The notes under the pieces: generated by a model | What the model saw: only the letters and a program-made list of their open reading frames with translations | What the model was told of the DNA's origin: nothing | The model's database searches: none | In this document: positions 1 to 9,614 of the stretch, piece after piece | Layout: every line of letters starts with the position of its first letter | Numbering within the stretch: the stretch's first letter is position 1 | Made by a program: the position numbers and the translations under genes | Source: Phymatolithon calcareum | Lineage: Eukaryota; Rhodophyta; Florideophyceae; Hapalidiales | DNA length: 64,000 bases | Direction of reading: 5' to 3' | Assembly: GCA_977006965.1 (NCBI GenBank) | Contig: OZ345376.1 | Span: 2,108,001-2,172,000 of the forward strand

Positions 1-144
1 TGTCCGTCGAGGTTCTGCTGCGATGCGGCGGGTGTGGGGCACATGATCTGAGAGCGACAGATGTGAGGAGGATTAAGAAGCGAGAGGAGTAGAAGAGAAG
101 AAAAAGGGTAAGAGCGAAAGGGGAAATAAAAGGAGATGGATGAC

Positions 145-600
145 CTAGTCCCGGATGATCCACTGTTCGGGTTTAACATTCAGAAATTTAGACGAGTCCA
201 CATGTTTAAGATCACCTTGAGACATTGGCTTCGCCAAATCGTCGGCAAGGGTTTTAGAGCTGCGTACTAATCCGATGTCGGACATGATCTTTTTACGAAA
301 TCCTTCGCGTGCGACGGAAATGTCCAACATCATGCGTTTCTCCGAAGTCCTGGATCCCATCGAGATGACGTCGAAGAGGGACTTCAACTGATCTGGAATT
401 TGGCGATTATGATGTCGGCAAGCATCAAATAGGTCGCTGAACGGAAATACTTCGCCAGCCATGACGGATCTGGTGATGCGCTTCGACTTGTATCTTCTAA
501 AGCCGATTGGGATCGAGTTGCAATAGCGGTTGCACAAGAAGGTGATGTGCCCTAGTTGTGTAGATAAAATTGCGGCTTTTTGTGAACGACGCAACAGCAA
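145..600 (-). pseudogene. Copia-type RNase H remnant
   Basis: The frame reads AILSTQLGHITFLCNRYCNSIPIGF, then KSKRITRSVMAGEV, then SLFDVISMGSRTSEKRMMLDI and LADDLAKPMSQGDL. This is the C-terminal RNase H domain of copia polyproteins: the S-x-x-A/E region, a central strand before the host-range-like loop, and the closing L-A-D-x-L-x-K-P motif. The overlapping frame at 802-497 supplies the preceding end of RT. The frame change at about 550 marks it as decayed. Confidence 0.65.
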
Positions 601-1572
601 AACCGACTATACGTAGGGAGTCGACATCCATCTTCGAGGTCTTCAGCGAGATGCGGTTGGCGATGGCGTACTTCGTAGCTTTGCTAAGCTGTCTAACGAT
701 CTCGGGTCTGACAGTCATGAATCGCTGTTCGGTCACTTGCGCTAGCCGGGAGATGTCGAACTGGATGTGCGGCTGGGTATTCGCGAGCCATGCCAATCGC
801 ATTCACATGGAGCTGAGTTCGAAAAAGGAGGCAATGAGGTTGAGCTTCTGTAGCTTCTGGAAATAGAAGTGCTGGTTCTGTTCAATAGAACCGTCTTTGT
901 CACGAGAGATTTTAAACCCACTGAATGTGCAAGACCACGAGAGATGCGCATCTTCGCCATGATCTGTTGCATCTCGGTACGGGCAGTATGTACCATAACC
1001 GTTCGCTCTCCCAGTGTGTCGCGGGCTTTCGGGGACTTCCGATGGAGTGTAGATCTTCGGGAGCTCGCCGAACACCACGAATGAAGGCTCTATGCCCTCG
1101 GGTCCTAACGTGTCGTTCATTGACTTAACAGGAATTTGGAGGAGTAGGCCCTTGTTCCGCTTTGGGTAGTCCAGCAGAATCTTCCGAAAGGTAAATCGGA
1201 GAGGCTGATGGTACCTTTCTCCTACGATTAGGCTTGATTGTGCTTCTTCCCTGGTTGACTCGGCCTCAACGTTGGATCTCGAGGCCAGCCAGACGAAAGG
1301 TTCGCTCTTTCCAAGGGCGATGCAGTAATAAACCAGTATTCGGTTTGGAAGGCTGGTATAGATTGTTGCCCAGCAGCGAAGAAGAGTATCCCAGATCGTA
1401 AGGGTGCTGACATCGGGAAGGAAGCAGGAAGAAGAGAACCGCATGGATTCCTCCACAATGTGCAATACAGGAGCAAATCTAATATACATAATGTCCATTG
1501 GAATGCTCTCATTAAAGCTTGCGTTCTCGGTGCCGAACGAACACGGAATCGAGAAGGTGCAGGCCGGATGCG

Positions 1573-2766
1573 CTAACAAAGAACGCATCTTCTTGAGATA
1601 TCGTCAAAGATATTTAGCGTTTCTGGTGTCGCATGCTCGGGGCGAGCCTTTCGGAGGAGATTGAATAGCTTGCCCGCTGACTGGTGGAAAAATTGTCGAT
1701 GCAGCTTGTGCAATTGAGCTGGGATGAAGTGAACTCGGGTGCCTGTGTCCATCGAGACGTATACATGCCGGCTGGTTCGACGTAAAAGAGCGATAAAACA
1801 TTCTTCGACGTATGCCATGCGGCCGTCCTCTAACTCGCATGCGGATCGCCTTGCCAATCGATGGAACACTGTATCGGCATCTAGTTGGTAACGGTCCAAA
1901 ACATCCATTCCGAGTAGCGCTGGAATATCGGGTTCTAAAATGTCGAAGTCGGCCGTGATGGGAGTCACGCCGGGAGGAGTTGGTAGCGGCAGGGTCATTT
2001 GCCGTAGGGAAAGGAATAATTCATCACCAAAATGGAATCGATTCCCGGAGCCGCGAATTTGTCGATTGTACTTTCGGACCATGTGAAGCAGGCGGTTCAT
2101 CTCACGTTTTCTAAAGACAGACTTTGGAGCGCCGATATCAACGCAGAAGCTCAGAGGGCTACTGGATTTGCATTCCTTCATGATGTCCGCCACTAAGATG
2201 TTGGTGCAGTCGATATCGTTTTGGGCCTGTCTGTAGCGTGGAGTAGCTGTCCGGTGTTTATGTGACTTTCTTGGGCTATGTGGCTTAGCGGCGGGCCACA
2301 TCGCCTTAACGAAAATCCGGCGGCGGCATCTGCTCAGAGAGGGTAGAGGCGACGATGTTGAGAGTAAACTCCTTATCGAAATCATCCGTGTACATCTGAT
2401 TCGCGAAGTTGGCTCAGTTCGTAGCAGAAAGGGCATCTTCAAGTTCTTGGGCCGCAGCCTCCGCGAAGTTTGTCGATTCTCCCTCCGTCCCGGGATAGTC
2501 AGTTGGGCGACTGGACTGATTTCCTCCCTCCGTTCCCAGAACAAAATCCCGAATAATGTGAACATGGGACTCGCCGTTTCGATCGCTCCTTCATCGCATC
2601 TATGACCTGGGGTCCACGGGGCGGAACATTTGAAGCACTCGTTGCGGCGGCTTGCTTCATCGAATCTCCGGGAGTGGACATGAGTCTTTCTGTCAGAGCC
2701 TCTCCTCAAGTTGGAGTTCGCGCGGGAGGGTGCTTTCGTACATAACGAAAGTGTCGGCCATAGCAT
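1573..2766 (-). pseudogene. Zinc-knuckle plus aspartic-protease part of copia-like polyprotein
   Basis: A 397-codon open frame. Near residues 43-56 a CX2C..GHxC motif of the type found in plant and algal retroelement Gag C-termini is visible. A retropepsin-like core follows around residues 205-300, with VDIGAPKSV in place of the usual D-T/S-G-A and a second conserved hydrophobic block ending LLGMDVLDRYQ. The rest of the frame has no recognisable domain, and the integrase core expected downstream is missing. It is the longest surviving piece of the decayed element; the product would not be functional. Confidence 0.6.
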
Positions 2767-3957
2767 TGGAAGTGATTGGCATCATCTTCCACTTCAGAAA
2801 CCCCATGTCGAAATGCCTTGATTGTTCGCAGCTTTCAGATTATTGGCGAGCTGTAGGCTTTCATGCAATGCCGTAATGAAGGCATGGAACTTGTACTGAT
2901 GAGATCCAAGGTTTCGAATGTGGGCTAGAGCCTATTTGAAGCCAAGGACAGCCTTTCGAAGGAAGCAGATCTTGTTCTCGTCACAGCGGAACCCAGGGGG
3001 GCAATGAGGTGTGCGCTGTTCTATGTGCTCAGTCAGCTTCGTTAGACCTCCAGTAGCGGATGTCAATGAGTGAACAGTCATGACGCTAACTAGATTCAAG
3101 CCCTCCAAAGTCGACTGGACCTGTAGCTGCCTAGAGTCGTTGTCGTACTCGACTTTCATGAGGGAACAGACATCCTCATAGGCATTCCAGGTGCATAATG
3201 GTTCAGCAGAAATGTTCGAGCCGCGCCATCAAGGACGTTCATGAAGCATTCCGACTTCTGTGCCGAGGTTAGCAAGTGTTGGCGAGCACATGCTTCGTAG
3301 TCACTCAAGAGGAGGTCAATGGACTGATAGAGATCTCCCGTAAACATGCGACCATAAAACTGCTGGTGGACATAGTGTTCTTTCCGCGTGTCCTCGTACT
3401 CCATCGGTAGGCGGAAAGAGTCGAACGCTGTGGTATGGTTACGGGGTGGACACGAGGAGGCGGAGAACCGGGAAGGTGACCGGGATGAGCACTAAAGACA
3501 GGGAGCTCGGGCGTCGGTACAGTGGAAGATCTTCGAATCGAAGCCAGCGCTATAGTCGGCTGATGTACCGCGAGTGTCGAGAGGGGTTGAAATCCTACTC
3601 GACCGGCGGTTCGGGCCGTAGGAGACTCTAGTGGCCTGTGAGTATGTATGGATTGGGCGTTCTTGAACTGGACGATGACAGAGCGAGTAGAACTAGGGTC
3701 CAACCCGAGAGAACATATACGAACCAGGCTTCGTTCAGGATACTCTTGTGTGCAGGTTTATGATCCTGGAGCGACAACTGCACAATAAAGTCTTATCCCC
3801 AGAAACGAGGGAAACAAGAGATGTCCGTCCTGTATCAATGGTAAGTTGGACCGCTGCTATGTTTCATATATGCTGCAGCTATGGAAACCAAAGAAAGTGT
3901 CGTAGCATCATCAGTTAAGTGGATTTCTATTGATGCATCTACGAAAAACTGGAGCCG

Positions 3958-4032
3958 AACAGGGGAAAGAAATCCCATGTTTCCCCATTCCGGGGAAATA
4001 AATCCCATGTTTCCCCCATCCTGGGGAAACAA
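3958..4032. repeat. Short tandem repeat, three units
   Basis: A motif of about 30 bp, GGGGAAANAAATCCCATGTT and its variants, is repeated nearly three times (units begin near 3961, 3992 and 4022). The third unit has diverged. It sits just outside the foldback element that begins near 4151. Confidence 0.7.
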
Positions 4033-4150
4033 ATTTGCATTTCTGTTTTGTTGAAGTTTTATGCACTTTTCCAGGGTAGAACAAATATATGAAAGTTTAG
4101 TTTCGGTTACCAGCTTTCGAAAGCTTACAACACAAAAACGGGACGTTTCA

Positions 4151-4347
4151 GGGGACAAGCAGTATGTGGACCAATTTTGTGACACAAATGATGTGCGTGA
4201 GGCTCGGTGTGGGTCCTTGGGGACACAATTGCCGCTCGTGCTTCGCCCTCGGGTCTTATTGTGCCCGTTCGGGCCTCAAACCTCTCCTCCCTTACTTCAT
4301 TTGTTTCCCTTAAAAGTGGTCCACATCCCGTACTTGTGGAATAATGC
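4151..4347. repeat. Foldback element, copy 1 (diverged)
   Basis: The left arm (about 4157-4215, CAGTATGTGGACCA...) is the reverse complement of the right arm (about 4275-4345, ...TGGTCCACATCCCGTA) with many mismatches. The core between them (GACACAATTG ... CTTCGCCCTCGGGTCTTATTGTGCCC) resembles the core of the better-preserved foldback at 33243-33415, so the two belong to one family. No coding capacity is seen. Confidence 0.6.
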
Positions 4348-4447
4348 TAAAGTCATAGACTCCGAGATGCTGTGTAAGACCTTGATGGAGAAGGTCGAAC
4401 GACGGTGCTAGTGATGAGTAAACACAGCGGACGCGGCAGGAAGAATG

Positions 4448-4725
4448 TCAGACATGATCTCGCAGACCTCCAAGGGGGGGCATGACAGCTGGAGTGGATC
4501 TGGAGCTGTGGGGGACAGGGCAAATGTCCAGAATATTGCGAGCTGCACCGAGATATTGGCTGTAGAAGTCATCCTTCTCGCTCACGGAGTCCGCCATTTT
4601 CTTGAGACGAGCGTAGCGTTGCGATGCCTGCGCTTTCGTCATGACGGTCGGAGCCGGGGCGAGATTCCCATCTGAAGCGGGGTTACCGGACGCAGAAGCA
4701 GCGGGGGAGACTTTCTGCTACATGT
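4448..4725 (-). pseudogene. Possible gag N-terminal remnant
   Basis: The minus-strand frame contains QKVSPAASASGNPASDGNL followed by MTKAQASQRYARLKKMADSVSEKDDFYSQYL. It lies upstream of the gag pieces of the decayed copia-like element and in the same orientation, separated from them by a tandem repeat and a foldback repeat. Its assignment to that element's Gag rests on position and composition only; no family motif is visible. The putative start codon is followed at once by TAG. Confidence 0.3.
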
Positions 4726-4729
4726 TGCA

Positions 4730-5374
4730 GTACTGCAGTGGTAGTTTGTTTTGCGGACGGGAAAGCTTGGGTTAGGACAAACTAACAGATGGGAAACAAG
4801 TGTTTCAAACAAATACTGTGCTATAACTGAGTAGCCAATAAAAAGTGCTGATTACTGTTGCATCAATCTGCAATCATATAATGCATTTTTTTGATACTGC
4901 GTTATTGTTGAATTTTGGTCGTTTCTAGAAGGACACTCAATAGCGCACTTTACCCATAACTTTGGTCATCACCGTTCGAGTTGGCTATCATATAACGTTG
5001 TTACAGTTTCAAATCCGCCATTCAAATTTGAATGACAGATCTTGCTTCCAATTGGTCAGATTGAGTGCTGTCCAGTTGATTTTGGACACCTGTAATTTGA
5101 GTGGATTCGTTGTGATAACTGTCTGCATGGAGGGGTGGAACAGAGGTTGGAACTCGGATCAATGAAAATCGGTATACTGTAGGTGTAAAAGTGCAACTCT
5201 ATTTTTTCGTAAAAAACGAAAGAATAGTGGAATAGGGCATCTGAGAATAGTACAATCTCGTGGATCCGCGGCAATGACAAACAACGTGACCTCGTTGCAC
5301 CAGGTACTGTATCCATGACGAGCTCTTCTCCTCGCTGGGCCCGTCTAAGGCGCAACTTGTGTTTCAGTGCTCGT
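4730..5374. other. Intergenic stretch, AT-rich, upstream of the 5375 gene
   Basis: No gene is recognised. The left half is AT-rich. The last 150 bases become GC-richer and hold pyrimidine/AG tracts just before the proposed start codon at 5375; the promoter of that gene is expected here, but no clear TATA box is seen. Confidence 0.5.
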
Positions 5375-6937
5375 ATGGCTTCCAAAATCAAAGCTGCTGT
5401 CTACAAAATCGTTGCTCGCCAGTGAGAAACCTTCAGTGGACAAAAGCGCTCCGACCGTACGGACCTTTCCAGTCCTCTCAAGCCTCCACCGGACATGTCG
5501 ACGACAACGGTGGCCGATATGATCGCCCAATTCCCAGAACTTTCTCGCGGGCGTAAGGTAAGCGGTGCCGACCTTGAGTTGCTGCACGCCCGGGCCGGCA
5601 CGAACAAAGTCCAAGCCCCCTACACTCTCACCATAAAGCCTGGCATCACGCCGGACTACCCGTTGGGCAGCGACCGTCGCCTTTTCCTCGGCGGTGACGA
5701 GCGCGGTAAGGCCGATGCTGCTCACGCTGCCGCGGAGATGGGTCAACTCGCGAGCACGTACAATGGCGCCGCAGAAGCCCGCGAAATAGCCGCCGCGAGA
5801 GACGTCGACTTTCGCTTCAAGATGCGCAATGCAGCCCCGGCCACGTTTTCGCAGCGGGGAAGGATCCACTGGGAGCTTTTTGCCGAGGGGCTCACAGAGC
5901 GCTTCGACCCATTCCTGCAAGAGGAAGTCGACTCAGTCTTCGCCGCGCTGGGAAGGCGGAATGACGGACCCTGTGAGGAAGTTGGTGATGAAGCTGTCTT
6001 TGTCGTCAGCTACAAACATTACTTAGATGGTTGCAACAAAATGTCCCCCGAAGCGTGGAAAGACATTGTTAACATTCTCCGCAATTTGCTGGGTAAGGGA
6101 CTCAAAGTCCGTCTTTGGATTGACTCCAAAGCGCCAAAGGTCGCGCTCGCGAATGATGCCGTGGGGTGGGTGGCGAAAGGAATCTATCCATACACAGTTC
6201 TCCCAGTTATTACCCCCGCAAATCACTACGGCCGGTACAGTTCTCGTCTCTGGATCGATGCAGAGCAGCAGTTGGCGTTGCACGGTGAGGGTCTGTACAC
6301 ATTGGTTGGCGGGGAAACTGTGTACCGAATTAACATCACGGGCAGAGGAGACTATGGGACTCGCGAGCTCGCGTGCAGGATTTTAAACGGAGAGTTTGGT
6401 CGCCGCGAGGGGCAGTCTGAGATTGATGATAAGCTTCTTTGTGTTTTTGCGATGCATGAGCTCAGAACCGCGGCAAACTTGAGTGGAAAGATCCGCTACC
6501 ATCTCGCTGAAGCGGCGCGCTCAGTGCCTGATTGGGATGTTGTAGACGCCGCGGAATGTGTGTTCAATGAATGGCGCTGTCGTCGTGGAGGAAACGATGT
6601 GAAGCTCGGAGAGTCGACTCCTTGTTGGGACGTGGTTGCGCGAACTTTTCCGGGTGTATTTCAGGCATGGAAAGGAGCAGGATTTGAGGTAGCGGGTGAA
6701 AGGAGTAGTACGCAATGGTTGTGCGCCGATGAGAATGCGCACTGTGTTGTACTGAATCCTCGATGTGTTGCCCTTGCTGGCCGTCGTGTGAGCGTCATGT
6801 ATGTGAACCTCACCCCTGGATCTTCACCTGTGCAAGGCCATGTATTGGAGAGCGTGCTCACAATAGTTCCAACAGAAAAGGCAAAACAAATGACGTTGCA
6901 AGCGCCTGAGAGAAAATGCAAGTGGGCAGCTCGTTAG
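5375..6937 (+). CDS. Uncharacterised protein with HET/TIR-like central region
   Basis: The single long exon from ATG 5495 encodes 480 residues with strong GC3 bias, the best-preserved host gene here. A longer model is supported: ATG 5375 starts MASKIKAAVYKIVAR, a 51-bp intron (5422 GTGAG to 5472 TTTCCAG) is removed, and the frame joins exactly to ATG 5495, giving 503 residues. No family is certain. Numbered from the internal Met, residues 164-175 (EAVFVVSYKHYL), 203-210 (LKVRLWID) and 230-262 (IYPYTVLPVI ... YSSRLWIDAEQQLAL) recall the strand-helix pattern of fungal HET and TIR-like domains (WID motif, then R-x-W-x-x-x-E). That link is inference. No signal peptide or membrane span is evident. 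The termination codon is TAG at 6935. Confidence 0.75.
5422..5472 (+). other. Probable 51-bp GT-AG intron
   Basis: The donor is CA|GTGAG and the acceptor TTTCCAG|T, with pyrimidine-rich sequence at the acceptor. Without splicing, the upstream ATG frame stops after 16 codons inside the donor (CAG-TGA). With splicing it joins in frame to the long ORF. The alternative is a 16-codon upstream ORF and translation from 5495. Confidence 0.5.
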
Positions 6938-8168
6938 ATGAACACAGAAAAAAGCTCATGAACTCTGCTCGCAGTGAGTACTAACCAGAGCTTCAGCTAC
7001 TGCCGGTCTCAGATGTACCAGTGGTAAAGTCAGCGATTCAAGACGGATGACGAAAGGGCTAAAGAAACTGGTGAAAGTAATAGTGCTTGCATAGTTTGAG
7101 ACTCACCATATAGTCGGTCGACATGTCAAGGTCACAGGAACCGACCACATCAAGGCTTTAGTTTGGTTTTGGTGGCTATATGTCCCGCTGTAATACATTG
7201 TCATCCGCGTGGCGACAGGTAGAGAAATGGAACGATGAGCAAGCGGGAGGCTTTCTTTCTGGTTGTACAGTTTGCAAATGGATATGGTTGAAGTAGTCAG
7301 TGCAGAGCAGGGTAGGGTAGGGCAGGGTCGGGCACAGCATGGTGTGTACCCTGTTTTAGAAAATTCTCAACTTCGCCACATTCAACACTCACCATGATTT
7401 GAAAAAACATTCGAAAACACTTTGAAAACACTTTTGAGGCCTTGCTGGCCGGAGGCAAAAGTTTTGAAAAGCTCCATTTCACCCCGTTCTCACCCTCCCA
7501 CTACCTCCCACTGCTCTCGATGATGCTCGAAACCAGTTTTTTCCATCCTTCCGCCCTTTCCTGCACCACAATCACCTTGTAACCCTCCTTTCCAAAATCC
7601 ACACATTTTGTAGAAAACCAACATCAGAAAGCAGTGAGCCAGTTGTTGCTCTTTCTAAACATCAACAGAAACCATCAACCTACACAAGCACTTGCAAAGA
7701 GCAACATTTTGCACAAACTTAACTTCATCACCGCACCGCATTTCCAGCGTGAACTAAAACCTGCCTACCAATGTAACCATACCATACCATCTCCCACCTT
7801 TCATTCAAATCTCCACAGACTGCTCTACTGTACGTTCAATGAAGTCTTCAGTCCAGGAGCCTGCTTCTCTTACTTTAAGAGTCTTCTGCGATACTTGAAA
7901 CGAGGTCCTTCTAGTTCTAAATGCACTGAACCCGCCCAAGTGCATTGCACGAATTCAGAATATCCTTTCCAGCATTTGGTTGGGCCTCCTCACTCTGCGT
8001 CACTAGTAGCACCGCAACAAAAAATCTTTGAAACTAAGCCACCCTCTGCAATCTGTTTTCAAATGCTTTGTTTCACATCCACAGAACCGACAGAGATGGG
8101 CACCAAGAGCTCTCGCAGCGCCACACTGTCCGCGGCAGTTGCTCTCAATTTACCGTTGAAGTGGATAA
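6938..8168. other. Intergenic region without a recognised gene
   Basis: A 179-codon open frame at 7634-8173 has unbiased codon use, low-complexity composition and no domain, so it is not called. A short G-rich run (GGGTAGGGTAGGGCAGGG) occurs near 7310. Confidence 0.5.
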
Positions 8169-8177
8169 AATAAGATC

Positions 8178-8970
8178 ATATCTCGGTGCGACAATTGACG
8201 AAATCGGAATTCGTGACGACGGACTCCTGGAGCAATTCAAATGCGCTGGCGCAAAAGTTCCCTAGACATAACAAGGAAAGGTTACAGCTCTGAAAAATGC
8301 ATTGGGCTTTTTAAAGCATTCATCAGGCCAGTATATGAGTCTGCCGTGCATATAACAATAGACACAATCCGAGTATCAAGAGCAGCAGTGAAAGTGCAGA
8401 AGGACATTGCATCGATACTTTTTAGAAAGTGAGCAGGGGGGCACTGGAGAAGACTAATGACGCTATGTCAGATAGAACCATGAGATTTTCGCCGACAGCA
8501 CCTGCTCTCGAAGTTAAAGCGAAGACTTAGAAAGGTTGTGGAGAAGACAAGCGACGCTGGGGTAGAGCTGGAACTCGAAACGCTTGACCGCATGCGAAAG
8601 TCGAACACGCCAACCAACATCCAAGACAGAGGTGGCCTCCGACGAGCCTGGGAACAAGAAGAACGCCGTGCCAGAAAAATTACGTTCGCTAAGAACACCA
8701 AGCAGTGAGAATGAAAAAAATCCGCCGAAGTTGGTAGAACAAATGGGCAGTCAAGGAACATGGGCAGTTAGAACACTCGACAGCACCCAGAGAAAGCCTA
8801 CGTGGACCCCTAAAGAGGAGACAAACGTGGCCAGAGCCATTGACGAAATACTACGTAAATCTGATAAGGCAACTGAAATTTCGAGTGTAGTAGAATGTTA
8901 AGAGAGGTACGGACTTTCCTCGCGTTGGGGCACACTGTACCTTCTCAATAAATCCACCTAATTAGGAAAG
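8178..8970 (+). mobile_element. LINE-A copy 1, 5'-truncated RT tail
   Basis: The broken frame contains SYLGATIDE, CIGLFKAFIRPVYESAVHIT and VSRAAVKVQKDIASILF, the C-terminal part of a non-LTR reverse transcriptase. It also occurs at 28424-29330 and 41950-42858. The 3' end is CTCAATAAATCCACCTAATTA, with no poly(A) tail. AATAAGATC is found at 8169-8177 and 8971-8979 and is the likely target-site duplication. Several stops and frameshifts are present. Confidence 0.65.
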
Positions 8971-9365
8971 AATAAGATCCATTTTGATCCCAGATAGGCA
9001 TTGCAAAAGTTTTGCACTACATGAATCCGCAATGGAGCGGTACGCTTTGTTTCTTCCGCAGCTAAATAAAGAGATGCGAAACTTTTGATTATGAAACTCA
9101 ATGATAAATCCGAATAGCTCAGTATGGGATTCACACAAGGATTTGGCGGTGCCCTATTCTTGACAGACATCGCCAAATCATTACGTGAACGATTACAACA
9201 GTGCTCTGAAATATCTTTCCATTTCCATTTTGCGTTCAGTATAGGCTGTAATACAGTCAACAATAGTAGCTATTTTATTCTACTTCTTTTCATTTACTCA
9301 TGTCCTTCATTGCTTTTTTGTCAAGTCAAAGGCAGCAGATTATTATGATCCACCTCAACAAAGTC

Positions 9366-9379
9366 ATCTCCTAGGATGT
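9366..9379. repeat. Target-site duplication of LINE-D, left
   Basis: ATCTCCTAGGATGT, identical to 18126-18139, adjoins the poly-T (tail) end of LINE-D. Confidence 0.9.
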
Positions 9380-9614
9380 TTTTTTTTGAATTTTGAATTT
9401 ATTAAACGCCCTCAGAAACACTCATAAGACTGTAAGGGAGATGCGTTTCAGATGCTACTACCTTGGTAGCTCCGTTAAAGCCCGCAAAAGCTCGTTGCTA
9501 TCGTCGTAGCCCTAGCTGCAAAAACCCTCCTCCAGAGAAGGTGGAGGGAAAAGCTTAGAGTCCACTTGTCCTGTTCGTAGGAATCTCAGCGTCGCCGTTC
9601 TATTTTGTCTTGGT

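Larger units (their letters stand above)
145..3703 (-). mobile_element. Decayed Ty1/copia-like retroelement (gag to RNase H)
   Basis: Read on the minus strand, the pieces follow the copia order. Gag-like segments lie at 3703-2650. A zinc-knuckle-like motif (CFKCSAPWTPGHRC) and a retropepsin-like segment (VDIGAPKSV, then PALLGMDVLDRYQ) lie at 2766-1573. An integrase C-terminal/linker segment (GPEGIEPSFVVFGELPKI) is near 1100. The end of RT (MRLAWLANTQPHIQFDISRLAQ) is at 802-497 and copia RNase H (SKRITRSVMAGE, MGSRTSEKRMMLDI, LADDLAKPM) at 600-145. The central RT palm with its YxDD box is absent, so the linker runs almost directly into the RT end. Frames change several times. The protease has DIG where DTG/DSG is expected. 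It cannot be autonomous. LTRs were not identified; the 3' LTR may lie left of the window. Confidence 0.72.

Noticed and set aside
4061-4411. 116-codon plus-strand ORF
   Set aside because: It lies wholly across foldback copy 1, and its length is explained by the palindrome.
7300-7335. Telomere-like GGGTAGGGTAGGG run
   Set aside because: Only two or three irregular units inside ordinary sequence; too short to call an interstitial telomere.
7634-8173. 179-codon open frame on the plus strand
   Set aside because: Composition is that of untranslated DNA (His/Ser/Leu/Pro-rich, no domain, no codon bias), and its end overlaps the start of LINE-A.
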